Part shown: positions 31,756 through 40,023 of the stretch, one piece after another
Numbering within the stretch: the first letter of the stretch is position 1
Layout: every line of letters starts with the position of its first letter
NCBI GenBank assembly: GCA_041228335.1
Contig: CP166130.1
Coordinates: forward strand, 2,451,001 to 2,515,000
Length of the DNA: 64,000 bases
Direction of reading: 5' to 3'
From: Alphaproteobacteria bacterium LSUCC0684
GTDB taxonomy: Bacteria > Pseudomonadota > Alphaproteobacteria > Puniceispirillales > UBA1172
Program-made: the position numbers and the translations under genes
Notes under the pieces: generated by a model
The model's database searches: none
What the model was told of the DNA's origin: nothing
The model's input: only the letters and a program-made list of their open reading frames with translations

Positions 31756-33179
31756 CAGTGATCCCCTTTCCTCGACGCATTATAGCGGGCAAAAAATCCG
31801 CCGCCTTCCGGGGCCGGAAGATCACGCATTTTGGTCCATCCGCCGGTCATCGGCAGCCAGCGGAACGCCCCCCTTTTTCCGGCGATCCGGGCAAGAATCC
31901 GTGTCACGGTGCCGGTCACCAACCGGTAGAGAGCAGGTCTTGATGCCAATTGCGACCACAAGGCAAGAATAACCCGCTGCCGCATGGATGTCATTTTCAT
32001 TTCCGTCTGCTTGGTGCGCAGATTTCGCATCAGTTTCGGCAGCGGTATCCGCATCGGGCAGACTTCCTCGCATTTGCCGCAGAAACTCGATGCGTTGGGC
32101 AGATCCGGGGCCTGATCAAGCCCGGTCAGGGAAGGGGTCAGCACCTTTCCCATAGGGCCGGAATATACCCAGCCATAGGCATGCCCCCCGATGGCTGCAT
32201 AGACCGGGCAATGGTTAAGACAGGCCGAACACCGGATGCAGCGCAGCATCTCACGTTCGCTGCCGCCAATCATGCCGCTCCGCCCATTATCCACCAGCAC
32301 CACATGGAAAGCCTCCGGCCCGTCGGGATCACCCGGCCGCCGCGGACCACTTGAAAGCGTGGTGTAGACGCTCATATCCTGGCCGGTGGCGGAACGTGCC
32401 AGTAGCCGCAGGAGAACACCCGCATCCTCCATGGTCGGGATGATCTTTTCCAGCGACGCCACCACGATATGAACCCGGGCAAGAGTCTGGGTCAGATCCC
32501 CATTGCCTTCATTCGTGACAATGATGGTAGATCCGGTTTCGGCGATCATGAAATTTGCGCCGGTAATACCGGCATCGGCGGCACCGTATTTTTCGCGCAA
32601 TTCCTGCCTGGCCTCCTCGGTCAGGCTTTCGGCCGTATCCATGGGGCGATCCGCATCAAGATGGGTATGTGATTGCCGGAAAGTTTCCGCGATCTGTTCA
32701 CGTTGCAGATGGGTGGCCGGGGCAATGATATGCGAAGGATGCTCACCTCGCAGCTGAATGATATATTCCCCAAGATCGGTTTCCAGCGGCAATATTCCGT
32801 GGCTGTCGAGAAAGGTGTTGAGCCCGAGCTCTTCGGTCACCATGGATTTACCCTTGGTGACGGTCCGGACATCATGCTGCCGGCATAAATCGAGGATGGT
32901 CTGTCTTGCGCTGTCCTCATCGGCGCACCAGTGGACATGCCCACCATTGGCAATGACATTATCTTCAAATTGCGCAAGATAGGTATCGATATGATCAAGC
33001 GTATGCATCCTGATCGCAATCCCGTGATCACGAAGCTGATCGAATTCCGGCAGGCCAGCCACCGCACTGGCCCGTTTGGGACGCAGGGCCGAGGTCAGTT
33101 TGCTCATGGCACCTTTGAGGTCATCATCAAGGATCGCGGCGGCGACATTTTCCTTGAAATGGCGGCTTTGTGTTTCCAT
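31755..33179 (-). CDS. lutB: Iron-sulfur lactate utilisation protein LutB
   Basis: 474 residues. The N-terminal LUD domain (TVTKGKSMVTEELGLN, GANFMIAETGSTIIVTNEGN) is followed by two ferredoxin-type cysteine clusters, CIRCSACLNHCP and CGKCEEVCP, and a hydrophobic Arg-rich C-terminus. These are the LutB hallmarks. It is in operon order lutA-lutB-lutC. Confidence 0.95.
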   Translation of the reverse strand: METQSRHFKENVAAAILDDDLKGAMSKLTSALRPKRASAVAGLPEFDQLRDHGIAIRMHTLDHIDTYLAQFEDNVIANGGHVHWCADEDSARQTILDLCRQHDVRTVTKGKSMVTEELGLNTFLDSHGILPLETDLGEYIIQLRGEHPSHIIAPATHLQREQIAETFRQSHTHLDADRPMDTAESLTEEARQELREKYGAADAGITGANFMIAETGSTIIVTNEGNGDLTQTLARVHIVVASLEKIIPTMEDAGVLLRLLARSATGQDMSVYTTLSSGPRRPGDPDGPEAFHVVLVDNGRSGMIGGSEREMLRCIRCSACLNHCPVYAAIGGHAYGWVYSGPMGKVLTPSLTGLDQAPDLPNASSFCGKCEEVCPMRIPLPKLMRNLRTKQTEMKMTSMRQRVILALWSQLASRPALYRLVTGTVTRILARIAGKRGAFRWLPMTGGWTKMRDLPAPEGGGFFARYNASRKGDH

Positions 33180-33187
33180 GCCTCCCC

Positions 33188-34003
33188 CTAGTTTCCGGGG
33201 TTTTGGGATGCGGAATCCCGAAGCCCGCCAATGGGTGAAGCTTCCATGGCACCATCCAGCACTTCGGCCACGTGCCGAACCTCAATCGCACTGCCACGGC
33301 GCAGCAGGCGACCGGCGATATTCATGAGGCACCCCATATCGCCTGCCACCAGCATGTCGGGGTCCTTCGCCTCGATATCTGTCGCCTTGTCATCCGCCAT
33401 CGTGCCGGAAATGTCGCCATATTTGACGGAAAATGTCCCGCCAAAACCACAGCAGGTATCTGCCTTGTCGAGATCAACCACGTCGGCACCGGCAGCGTTG
33501 AGCAGGGCGCGGGGCTGGGAGATGACCTTCATTTCACGCAAGGAAGAGCAACTGTCGTGATAGGCTATTCGGGCCGTCGTCTTTCCGGGCGGGGTTTTCA
33601 TGCCCATGACATCGACAAGAAAAGACGTGAGCTCATACGTCTTGCCAGCAATCGCCGCAGCCTGCCGCCTGGCGTGCAAATCTCCGCTTCCCTCGAACAG
33701 ATCGACAAGGTGATGCGCCAGCATGCCCGCGCAGGACCCGGAAGGCACAACCACATAATCACAGGCATCAAAAGCATCAAGAAAGGGTGTCGCCGCCACC
33801 CGGGCCGCCTTGATATCTCCTGAATTCCACGCCGGCTGGCCGCAGCATGTCTGGTTTTCCGGCACAATCACCTCGCAGCCTGCGGCCTCAAGCAGGCGCA
33901 GGGCCGCCATTCCCGCACTTGGCCGCATGGCATCGATAAGACAGGTGACGAACAGACCGGCGGTGACCTTTTTATTGGATTTTTTTGGTGACGTGGTCAT
34001 CAA
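33188..34003 (-). CDS. lutA: Lactate utilisation protein LutA (CCG-domain Fe-S oxidoreductase subunit)
   Basis: 271 residues with two cysteine-rich CCG domains: the first with CLIDAMRP and NQTCCGQPAWNSG, the second with YHDSCSSLRE and DTCCGFGGTFSVKYGDIS. Such domains bind a noncubane Fe-S cluster or pass electrons. The start is Met-Met; either ATG (34003 or 34000) is possible. First gene of the lutABC-smr-xre transcript. Confidence 0.94.
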   Translation of the reverse strand: MMTTSPKKSNKKVTAGLFVTCLIDAMRPSAGMAALRLLEAAGCEVIVPENQTCCGQPAWNSGDIKAARVAATPFLDAFDACDYVVVPSGSCAGMLAHHLVDLFEGSGDLHARRQAAAIAGKTYELTSFLVDVMGMKTPPGKTTARIAYHDSCSSLREMKVISQPRALLNAAGADVVDLDKADTCCGFGGTFSVKYGDISGTMADDKATDIEAKDPDMLVAGDMGCLMNIAGRLLRRGSAIEVRHVAEVLDGAMEASPIGGLRDSASQNPGN

Positions 34004-34030
34004 CTGGCTCCACGAAAAAGCGTGATCCGA

Positions 34031-34666
34031 CTAATCCTGAAGGGTTTCGGTTTCCACCAGAAGCCAGTTTGGATCACGCGAAGAAATATCACGTTCAAAT
34101 GTCCAGTGATCAATAAAAGCTTCGGTGGCATCATCGGCACCTTCGATGATGGCGCCATCCTCGGCTTTGAGGATACGTTTCTGCTGTGAGCGGTATTCCA
34201 CGGTGATCGAGGCGACACCGTCTGTCAGCCTGGCCTTATGGATCTTGACGTCATCAAGGGAAGCAAGGTTTATCGATAAGGTTTCGCCTGCCTTGCCGCG
34301 ATCCCGGATTGCCTGGGCAAATCCGGTATTCATTTCATATCCAAGAAGCGGTTTCAGGGTTTCCATGTCGCCATCGGCAAAAGCTTCAAGGATCATGCCA
34401 TAAGCTGCGGAAGCACCTTTGAGAAATTCCTTTTCGCTGAAAGACGTATCGGCATTGGCAATGGCCTCAATCCCTTCCCCGGAGACGAGATCCTGCGGTT
34501 TTGCCTTGGTTCTCATTTCGGACATGGCCTCAACGGCGTCGGGATCACGGCGGAGGTCTTGTTCAAACCCGTCGCGCCTCCCGAGAACCGAGCGCAGGCG
34601 CAATCCGAGAAAGATTGCGATGATCGCAAAAATCAGAATATCCAGAAAAGGGATGCCACCTGACAT
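34031..34666 (-). CDS. Tim44-like domain protein
   Basis: 211 residues. One N-terminal membrane helix (about 5-22, IPFLDILIFAIIAIFLGLRL) and a C-terminal Tim44-like fold ending in WTFERDISSRDPNWLLVET. It is the bacterial relative of the mitochondrial import motor subunit, with an envelope role in alphaproteobacteria. The M of MSGG at 34666 places the helix at the N-terminus. It is divergent from fxsA, a conserved neighbour. Confidence 0.9.
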   Translation of the reverse strand: MSGGIPFLDILIFAIIAIFLGLRLRSVLGRRDGFEQDLRRDPDAVEAMSEMRTKAKPQDLVSGEGIEAIANADTSFSEKEFLKGASAAYGMILEAFADGDMETLKPLLGYEMNTGFAQAIRDRGKAGETLSINLASLDDVKIHKARLTDGVASITVEYRSQQKRILKAEDGAIIEGADDATEAFIDHWTFERDISSRDPNWLLVETETLQD

Positions 34667-34808
34667 GCGTTGAGTTCTCCTGATCTTGACCGATCCCGCC
34701 ACCCGGAATTTTGAAAAAATGCATCGACGGGTTTAATCTGATACGTTTTCATCTTACATACACATAGTGATCTTGCCACGGATAGGCAAGTGATGAAAGG
34801 GGCTCCTG

Positions 34809-35324
34809 ATGACAGGTCTTGTCGGTTTTGGTATCCTGATCCTGATGATCTGGGCTGAAATCATCACATTTGGCATTGTCGGAGATGCCATTGGTGTTCT
34901 GCCTACGATCATCGGCGTCTTTGTGACGGCCGCAATCGGGGTCCGGCTTTTTCGACGGGCGGGACACGCAACCCTCCAGCGCATGGCTGAAAATGCCAGG
35001 GCAGGTACGCCCCCGGTGGTCGAAGTTGCCGATGGCGCGGCCATCATCCTTGCCGCGATCCTTCTCTTGATCCCGGGTTATGTCACCGATCTTGCCGGTT
35101 TCATCCTCTTTATTCCGGGGATACGCACGGGGCTTGCCATCATGCTGTTCGCCCTGATCACAAGGATAATGCCGAAACGCAACTTTACCTTTACGAGCGC
35201 CGGCTTTCAGCGATATGACTATCAAAACGACACCGAATCTACCAGACCGCATACTCCCCCTCGATCGGTTGGCGAAGGGGAGAGTTCCATTACCATAGAA
35301 GGCGAGTACCAGCGGAAAGACTGA
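34809..35324 (+). CDS. fxsA: FxsA family membrane protein
   Basis: 171 residues with FxsA features: WAEIITFGIVGDAIG, GVRLFRRAG, ILLLIPGYVTDLAGFILFIPG. Three or four membrane helices precede a polar C-terminal tail from about 120. FxsA overproduction lowers phage T7 exclusion in E. coli, but its normal job is unknown. AAGGGG precedes the ATG. Confidence 0.93.
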   Translation: MTGLVGFGILILMIWAEIITFGIVGDAIGVLPTIIGVFVTAAIGVRLFRRAGHATLQRMAENARAGTPPVVEVADGAAIILAAILLLIPGYVTDLAGFILFIPGIRTGLAIMLFALITRIMPKRNFTFTSAGFQRYDYQNDTESTRPHTPPRSVGEGESSITIEGEYQRKD

Positions 35325-35352
35325 CAACCGCATGACACTGAGGAGCATCGTG

Positions 35353-35880
35353 ATGCCAAACGAACAACAAAACCAGCAGCAGCTGATCATTCATACCCAG
35401 TACATCAAGGACTTGTCTTTTGAAAACCCCAACTCACCGGCCGTTTATCTGCCGAGTGAGGCACAGCCCGAAATCCAGATCAATATCAACGTGACGGCAA
35501 ACCCCCAGGAACAGGAACGGTTTTTTGAAGTCGTGCTGACCATCACCGCCAACGCAACACGTGATGGCAAGGGTATGTTTGTCGCTGAACTTTCCTATGC
35601 AGGTATTGTCTCTGTCGCCGAAAATGTCGATTCCAAGGTGATCCATCCCCTTGTCATGATCGAAGGGCCGCGACTTTTGTTCCCGTTTGCGCGTCAGATC
35701 CTGTCAGAAATCACCCAGTCCGGCGGCTTCCTGCCGCTGAATATCCAGCCGATCGATTTTGTCCGGGTCTATCAAGCCGGTATCGAAAGCCAGCAGAATT
35801 CGGAAGCAGCTCCCGCCCCGGATACCGAAGTTGAAAAAAAGCCGAACAAAAAATCCAGCAAGAAAGAAAAGCTTAACTAG
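35353..35880 (+). CDS. secB: Protein-export chaperone SecB
   Basis: Keeps preproteins unfolded for SecA. 175 residues, with IIHTQYIKDLSFENPNSP and the C-terminal half LFPFARQILSEITQSGGFLPLNIQPIDF. The tail is Lys-rich and lacks the zinc-binding cysteines of E. coli SecA-docking, which concern SecA. ATG 35353 follows AGGAG; an earlier ATG at 35332 would add seven residues. It shares a CTAG stop overlap with convergent dnaQ. Confidence 0.95.
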   Translation: MPNEQQNQQQLIIHTQYIKDLSFENPNSPAVYLPSEAQPEIQININVTANPQEQERFFEVVLTITANATRDGKGMFVAELSYAGIVSVAENVDSKVIHPLVMIEGPRLLFPFARQILSEITQSGGFLPLNIQPIDFVRVYQAGIESQQNSEAAPAPDTEVEKKPNKKSSKKEKLN

Positions 35881-36584
35881 GACGCGGTGTTCGGCAGACT
35901 TCGCCAGAGCGGATCAGACAGACCATCGATAAAGGCTTCATGAGCCGCCTTTTCTTCGGCGCTCGCATCATGCGGCCGGGGTGGACGGGTCTTGCCTGAT
36001 ATCTTGGGCATCGCTACCTGCTGATGAACAGTGGCGGTGTCTTCGGCGACACTAAGGGTCAGCCCCGGCTGTCGGCCACCGATAAGTTCGATATACACGT
36101 CCGCCAGAAGATCGGTGTCAACCATCGCGCCGTGAAGCTTGCGATGGCTGTTGTCAATATTGAACCGGCGGCAGAGAGCATCAAGACTGGCCTGGGCACC
36201 CGGAAACTTCCGCCGTGCAAGGGCCAATGTGTCAATCGCCCGGTCGGCAGGCAGTTCCGGATGGCCGATGCGTTCGAATTCGGCATTGATAAAGCCCATA
36301 TCAAATGACGCGTTGTGGATCACCAGTTTCGACTCGCCGATGAATTCGATGAATCCTTCGGCAATTTCGGCAAAAACCGGCTCGCTTGCGACACGTTCAT
36401 CGGTAATGCCGTGGATCGCTGTCGCATCGGGATCGATTGGGCGCTCTGGGTTGATATAGACATGGAATGTCTTGCCGGTGGGTACATGGTTGATCATTTC
36501 CAGCGCCCCGATCTCGACAATCCGGTGCCCATCGGCCGTATTCAGCCCTGTCGTTTCCGTGTCGAGAACAATTTCACGTGTCAT
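35877..36584 (-). CDS. dnaQ: DNA polymerase III epsilon subunit
   Basis: 3'-5' proofreading exonuclease. 235 residues: ExoI LDTETTG with the metal-binding DxE, ExoII HNASFDMGF, ExoIII HGAMVDTDLLA. The C-terminal tail likely binds the alpha subunit. It is part of the left origin arm, secB-dnaQ-coaE-maf. Confidence 0.97.
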   Translation of the reverse strand: MTREIVLDTETTGLNTADGHRIVEIGALEMINHVPTGKTFHVYINPERPIDPDATAIHGITDERVASEPVFAEIAEGFIEFIGESKLVIHNASFDMGFINAEFERIGHPELPADRAIDTLALARRKFPGAQASLDALCRRFNIDNSHRKLHGAMVDTDLLADVYIELIGGRQPGLTLSVAEDTATVHQQVAMPKISGKTRPPRPHDASAEEKAAHEAFIDGLSDPLWRSLPNTAS

Positions 36585-36599
36585 GATTGAACCCCGCCC

Positions 36600-37208
36600 T
36601 TATCTATTGTCTTTTTTGTCGTCAAGTAGCTGCGCCAGTATTTGCCGGACATGCCAACGGCTGGCTTCTCTTCCATAGGAAGTTGGGACCACATAATCCG
36701 CTTTTGATCTTTTGGTTGCATCATCTGTCTGTATCTCAAGAATAGACGCAAGTCTGTCTTCTGTCATCCCGGGGCGGGCCAGGGCACGGATTTTCTGCTG
36801 CCAGGATGTGGCTGAAACAACGACTACGGCATCACAGTCCTTTTCGCCCCCCGTCTCATAAAGAAGCGGGATATCCAATACCACCAGCGAGGCTCCCGCC
36901 TTGCGGTTTTCATCGCAAAAACGGTCCCGATCCTGGCGAACCAGCGGGTGAAGGATCTGCTCCAGCACTTTGCGCCGGGCCGGTTCCGCAAAGACAAGCT
37001 TGCCGAGCGCCTGCCGGTCCACCCCTCCATCCGAAGATACGGCCGATGGAAAGGCTTTCAGCACCAAAGGAGCAGCCTTGCCATCCGGTGCCATCAGCCG
37101 GTGGACGGCCTGATCCGCATCATGCACGGCAACACCTTCTTCACGAAAAAGATCGGCAACCGTGGATTTGCCCATGGCGATGGAACCGGTAAGGCCAAGG
37201 ATGATCAT
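36600..37208 (-). CDS. coaE: Dephospho-CoA kinase
   Basis: Last step of coenzyme A synthesis. 202 residues with P-loop LTGSIAMGKST, VHDADQAVHRL and LVVLDIPLLYETGGEK. The ATG overlaps the maf stop as ATGA. In many relatives aroE lies between maf and coaE; here they are directly coupled and aroE is missing from this place. Confidence 0.96.
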   Translation of the reverse strand: MIILGLTGSIAMGKSTVADLFREEGVAVHDADQAVHRLMAPDGKAAPLVLKAFPSAVSSDGGVDRQALGKLVFAEPARRKVLEQILHPLVRQDRDRFCDENRKAGASLVVLDIPLLYETGGEKDCDAVVVVSATSWQQKIRALARPGMTEDRLASILEIQTDDATKRSKADYVVPTSYGREASRWHVRQILAQLLDDKKDNR

Positions 37209-37828
37209 GACGTCTCCTGAAAATCCAGCCCATGCTCCCGCAGGAAAGCCAGTAGCGGCAAGAGTGGCAGCCCCAGAACAGCATAGGGTGAGCCCTCTAT
37301 CCGGCTAAGGAGATGCGCGCCCAAAGTCTCGATCTGATAGACGCCCGGGGTTGCCGTAATCATCTCCGGGCCGATAGCATCAAGATAGGAAGAGATAAAA
37401 CCCTCGGTCAGGCGGCGCATTGAGATGGCCGGGCTTTCCACCTGATGCCAGAGCCGTTGATCTTCTTTGAAGACAACAGCCGCCGTCACCAGATGGTGGG
37501 TTCGGCCAGAAAGATTGCGTAACGTTTCCTTCGCTCCCTTGCGATCCGTTGGTTTGGCGTACCAGATACCTTCGCATTCAAGTAGCTGATCAGCGCCAAT
37601 GACAAATGCTTCCGGATGCTGACGCGCAATCTGCCGGGCTTTCATTTCCGCAATAAGCGTGGCGGCATCGGCCGCCGTCATTCCATCGGCATGGGCGGCT
37701 TTACGGAGGCTTTCTTCGTCAACCGCGGCAGAAAGAGAGATGAAAGATAATCCGGCATCACGAAGCATCGCCTGACGTGTCGGGCTGGCAGTTGCCAGAA
37801 TGATCGGGGTGGCTGGAAGGGCAAGCAT
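37205..37828 (-). CDS. maf: Maf-family nucleoside triphosphate pyrophosphatase
   Basis: 207 residues. N-terminal IILATASPTRQAMLRDAGL, then IGADQLLECEG and the TPGVYQIETLGAHLLSRIEGSPYAVLGLPL region. Maf enzymes hydrolyse dTTP/UTP or modified pyrimidine nucleotides; which one applies is not visible. It starts 4 bp after the PPSR gene. Confidence 0.93.
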   Translation of the reverse strand: MLALPATPIILATASPTRQAMLRDAGLSFISLSAAVDEESLRKAAHADGMTAADAATLIAEMKARQIARQHPEAFVIGADQLLECEGIWYAKPTDRKGAKETLRNLSGRTHHLVTAAVVFKEDQRLWHQVESPAISMRRLTEGFISSYLDAIGPEMITATPGVYQIETLGAHLLSRIEGSPYAVLGLPLLPLLAFLREHGLDFQETS

Positions 37829-37832
37829 GTCT

Positions 37833-38663
37833 CTATCCCTGATTCTGTATCCAGCGGGTATGAAGATTGATTACCGCCGCTGCGGTTTCTTCCACCGATC
37901 GGCGTGTCACATCAAGTACCGGCCATTTCTGTGCTGTAAAGAGTTTCCTTGCATGGGTGACTTCCTCGGCAATTTTCTCAAGGCTTGCATAGTCTCCATG
38001 CTCGTTCTCGTTCATGCTCAAGAGCCGGTTACGCCTTATCTGGGCAAGCCTGCGGGCATCCTTGATCAGCCCGACCACAAGAACCTGGCCTTTCGGGATC
38101 ATGTCAAGCGGCATCGGCACGCCGGGGACGAGCGGGTAATTTGCAACCTTGTAGCCGCGATTGGCAAGATAGATCGATGTTGGTGTCTTCGAGCTGCGAG
38201 AAACACCAACAAGAAGAATATCGGCATTCCCCAGGGTTGAAAGTCCCTGGCCATCGTCATGCTGAATAGCGAAATCAAGTGCCTCGATGCGGTCAAAATA
38301 CGCGCGATCCATGCGGTGCTGGCCACCGATCACACCTGTTTCCGGCTGGCCGAGTATCTTGGAAACCGTATGAATAATGTGATCAAGGACGCTGACCGCC
38401 GGTACATTGTGGCGAAGGCAAATCTCTTCCATCAGGGAGCGGATATCGCGATCCGCCAGGCTGAAAAGCACCACCCCGCCATGGGTCTTGATGGCATCTT
38501 CGATGGCCACGAGATGCTCTTTCGTGCGGACAAGTGTCCAGACATGTTCAATCGTCTGCACATGCTCAAACTGGGCCAGTGCCGCGCGTCCCATCTGATG
38601 TGTTGTCTCGCCGGTCGAATCCGAGACAAGATGAAGATGAAGTTTTCGAACGCGTGAGGGCAT
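37833..38663 (-). CDS. Pyruvate, phosphate dikinase regulatory protein (PPSR/DUF299)
   Basis: Bifunctional kinase/phosphorylase that switches pyruvate, phosphate dikinase or PEP synthetase. 276 residues from ATG 38663: LHLHLVSDSTGET near the N-terminus and P-loop GVSRSSKT at 153-160. A longer frame to 38723 has no family support and would intrude into the predicted origin. This gene marks the left edge of oriC in Caulobacter-type chromosomes, opposite hemE. Confidence 0.94.
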   Translation of the reverse strand: MPSRVRKLHLHLVSDSTGETTHQMGRAALAQFEHVQTIEHVWTLVRTKEHLVAIEDAIKTHGGVVLFSLADRDIRSLMEEICLRHNVPAVSVLDHIIHTVSKILGQPETGVIGGQHRMDRAYFDRIEALDFAIQHDDGQGLSTLGNADILLVGVSRSSKTPTSIYLANRGYKVANYPLVPGVPMPLDMIPKGQVLVVGLIKDARRLAQIRRNRLLSMNENEHGDYASLEKIAEEVTHARKLFTAQKWPVLDVTRRSVEETAAAVINLHTRWIQNQG

Positions 38664-38684
38664 GGCAGCTGTTCCGGGAAATCC

Positions 38685-38693
38685 TGTGGATAT
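38685..38693 (-). promoter_or_regulatory. DnaA-box-like motif
   Basis: TGTGGATAT on the plus strand; its complement differs from the consensus TTATCCACA at one position. It lies 22 bp from the PPSR start. Part of the predicted oriC. Confidence 0.55.
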
Positions 38694-38751
38694 ATTGAAT
38701 ACAATTCCGACCGGCATTGTCAAACCCGGATATATTGGCCTCCATGCAGGA

Positions 38752-38760
38752 TTATCCCCA
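38752..38760 (+). promoter_or_regulatory. DnaA-box-like motif
   Basis: TTATCCCCA, one mismatch from TTATCCACA. It is in opposite orientation to most of the other candidate boxes of the predicted oriC. Confidence 0.5.
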
Positions 38761-38933
38761 GTTTGTTCAACCGGTGGAAAACTTTCAGGCTCAAATGGGG
38801 GATAAACAGAAAAACGTTTTCAATCTATTTAGCAGTAGTGAGGTGGGTAAAACTTGTATCTGGACAAATCTGGGGATTAGGAGTGGAAAAGCTGGAAATA
38901 ATGTTTTACCCCTGTCCTACAACGTCAACATCC

Positions 38934-38957
38934 TTATTATATTTATATATATATTTA
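38934..38957. other. Candidate DNA unwinding element
   Basis: 24 consecutive A/T bases, mostly alternating TA, at the hemE side of the predicted oriC. Such a run in otherwise GC-rich DNA fits the region melted by DnaA. It may also contribute -10 elements for hemE. Confidence 0.5.
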
Positions 38958-38982
38958 CCTATTGAAGGGCTGAGCTTAATCC

Positions 38983-40023
38983 ATGCGTCTTGACCAGACA
39001 TTATCCGGCACCAAAGACATAAAAACACCGATCTGGCTGATGCGGCAGGCGGGACGCTATCTTCCCGAATACATGGCCCTGCGGGCGGAAGTTCCGGATT
39101 TTATCAGTTACTGCCTTGATCCTGAACGCGCCAGCACGGCAACGCTTCAGCCTATGGCCCGGTATGATCTTGATGCGGCGATCATTTTCTCCGATATCCT
39201 GATGATCCCTTGGGCAATGGGAGCAGGAGTACATTTCGTTACCGGCGAAGGACCTAAACTTTCACCTCTTTCAAGTCCTTCCGATATCCGGAAGATGGTG
39301 AGCACGGATCTTCTTGAAAAGCTTGATCCCGTTTTTAGGGCCCTGGCAAAAACGAGAAAAGCTCTTGATCCGGACCGGAACCTGATCGGGTTTTGCGGCG
39401 CACCTTGGACCGTTGCTACCTATATGATCGAAGGTGGCAGCAGCCGGGATTTTCACCGCAGTCGGCATATGCTCTGGACGAATCCATCTGGCATGATGGT
39501 GCTTCTTGACCGGCTGGTTGAAGAAAGCATCCGCCTTCTGGCAGCTAAAGCCCATGCCGGTGCCGATACGCTGATGGTTTTTGACAGCTGGGCCAGTGCC
39601 GTCCCTTCCACGATGCTTCATGACGTGGTGATATCTCCGATGACAAGGATTGTCCAAGGCCTTCGCGATGCTGGGATCACCGCACCCATTATCGGATTCC
39701 CAAAGGGGATAGGTGAAGGCATTCTTGCTTATGTTGAAATGACTGGTGTTCAGGCGATCGGGCTCGATCATGGCATGGATCCATTCTGGGCTGACAGGCA
39801 TCTCCCTTCCGGTCTTGCCGTGCAAGGCAACCTTGACCCGGTCTCGCTCCTCGAAGGGGGAACGCATATGCTCCGGGCAGTCGACAGCATTCTTGATGCC
39901 TTTTCCACCCGTCCACATATTTTCAATCTTGGACATGGTATCGGGCTTGATACTCCGCCCGGAAACGTCACCACGCTGATCCGCCATATACGCGAAAGGG
40001 AAGGCCATGTATCTTTGGATTAA
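38983..40023 (+). CDS. hemE: Uroporphyrinogen decarboxylase
   Basis: Heme pathway enzyme making coproporphyrinogen III. 346 residues with the N-terminal signature PIWLMRQAGRYLPEY and GFCGAPWTVATYMIEGG. First gene right of the predicted oriC. Its 3' end overlaps hemJ by 17 bp in another frame. Confidence 0.97.
   Translation: MRLDQTLSGTKDIKTPIWLMRQAGRYLPEYMALRAEVPDFISYCLDPERASTATLQPMARYDLDAAIIFSDILMIPWAMGAGVHFVTGEGPKLSPLSSPSDIRKMVSTDLLEKLDPVFRALAKTRKALDPDRNLIGFCGAPWTVATYMIEGGSSRDFHRSRHMLWTNPSGMMVLLDRLVEESIRLLAAKAHAGADTLMVFDSWASAVPSTMLHDVVISPMTRIVQGLRDAGITAPIIGFPKGIGEGILAYVEMTGVQAIGLDHGMDPFWADRHLPSGLAVQGNLDPVSLLEGGTHMLRAVDSILDAFSTRPHIFNLGHGIGLDTPPGNVTTLIRHIREREGHVSLD

Larger units (their letters stand above)
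38664..38982. other. oriC: Predicted chromosomal origin of replication (oriC)
   Basis: 319 bp without a credible gene, between divergent PPSR and hemE, the same place as Caulobacter oriC. I see two 8/9 matches to the DnaA box (38685-38693 and 38752-38760) and several 7/9 matches (38773, 38797, 38842, 38859, 38871, 38882). An uninterrupted A/T run lies at 38934-38957, next to hemE. Genes on both sides point away. ParAB and two parS sites are within 9 kb. No GANTC sites were found in it. Confidence 0.72.

Noticed and set aside
36572-36583. TTTCACGTGTCA at the dnaQ start, resembling parS
   Set aside because: Only the centre and left half match; the right half is the dnaQ start region. Not a full parS palindrome.
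38717-38965. An 82-codon frame in the PPSR-hemE gap
   Set aside because: Low-complexity, AT-rich end, no ribosome site and overlap with DnaA-box-like motifs; better explained as origin DNA.
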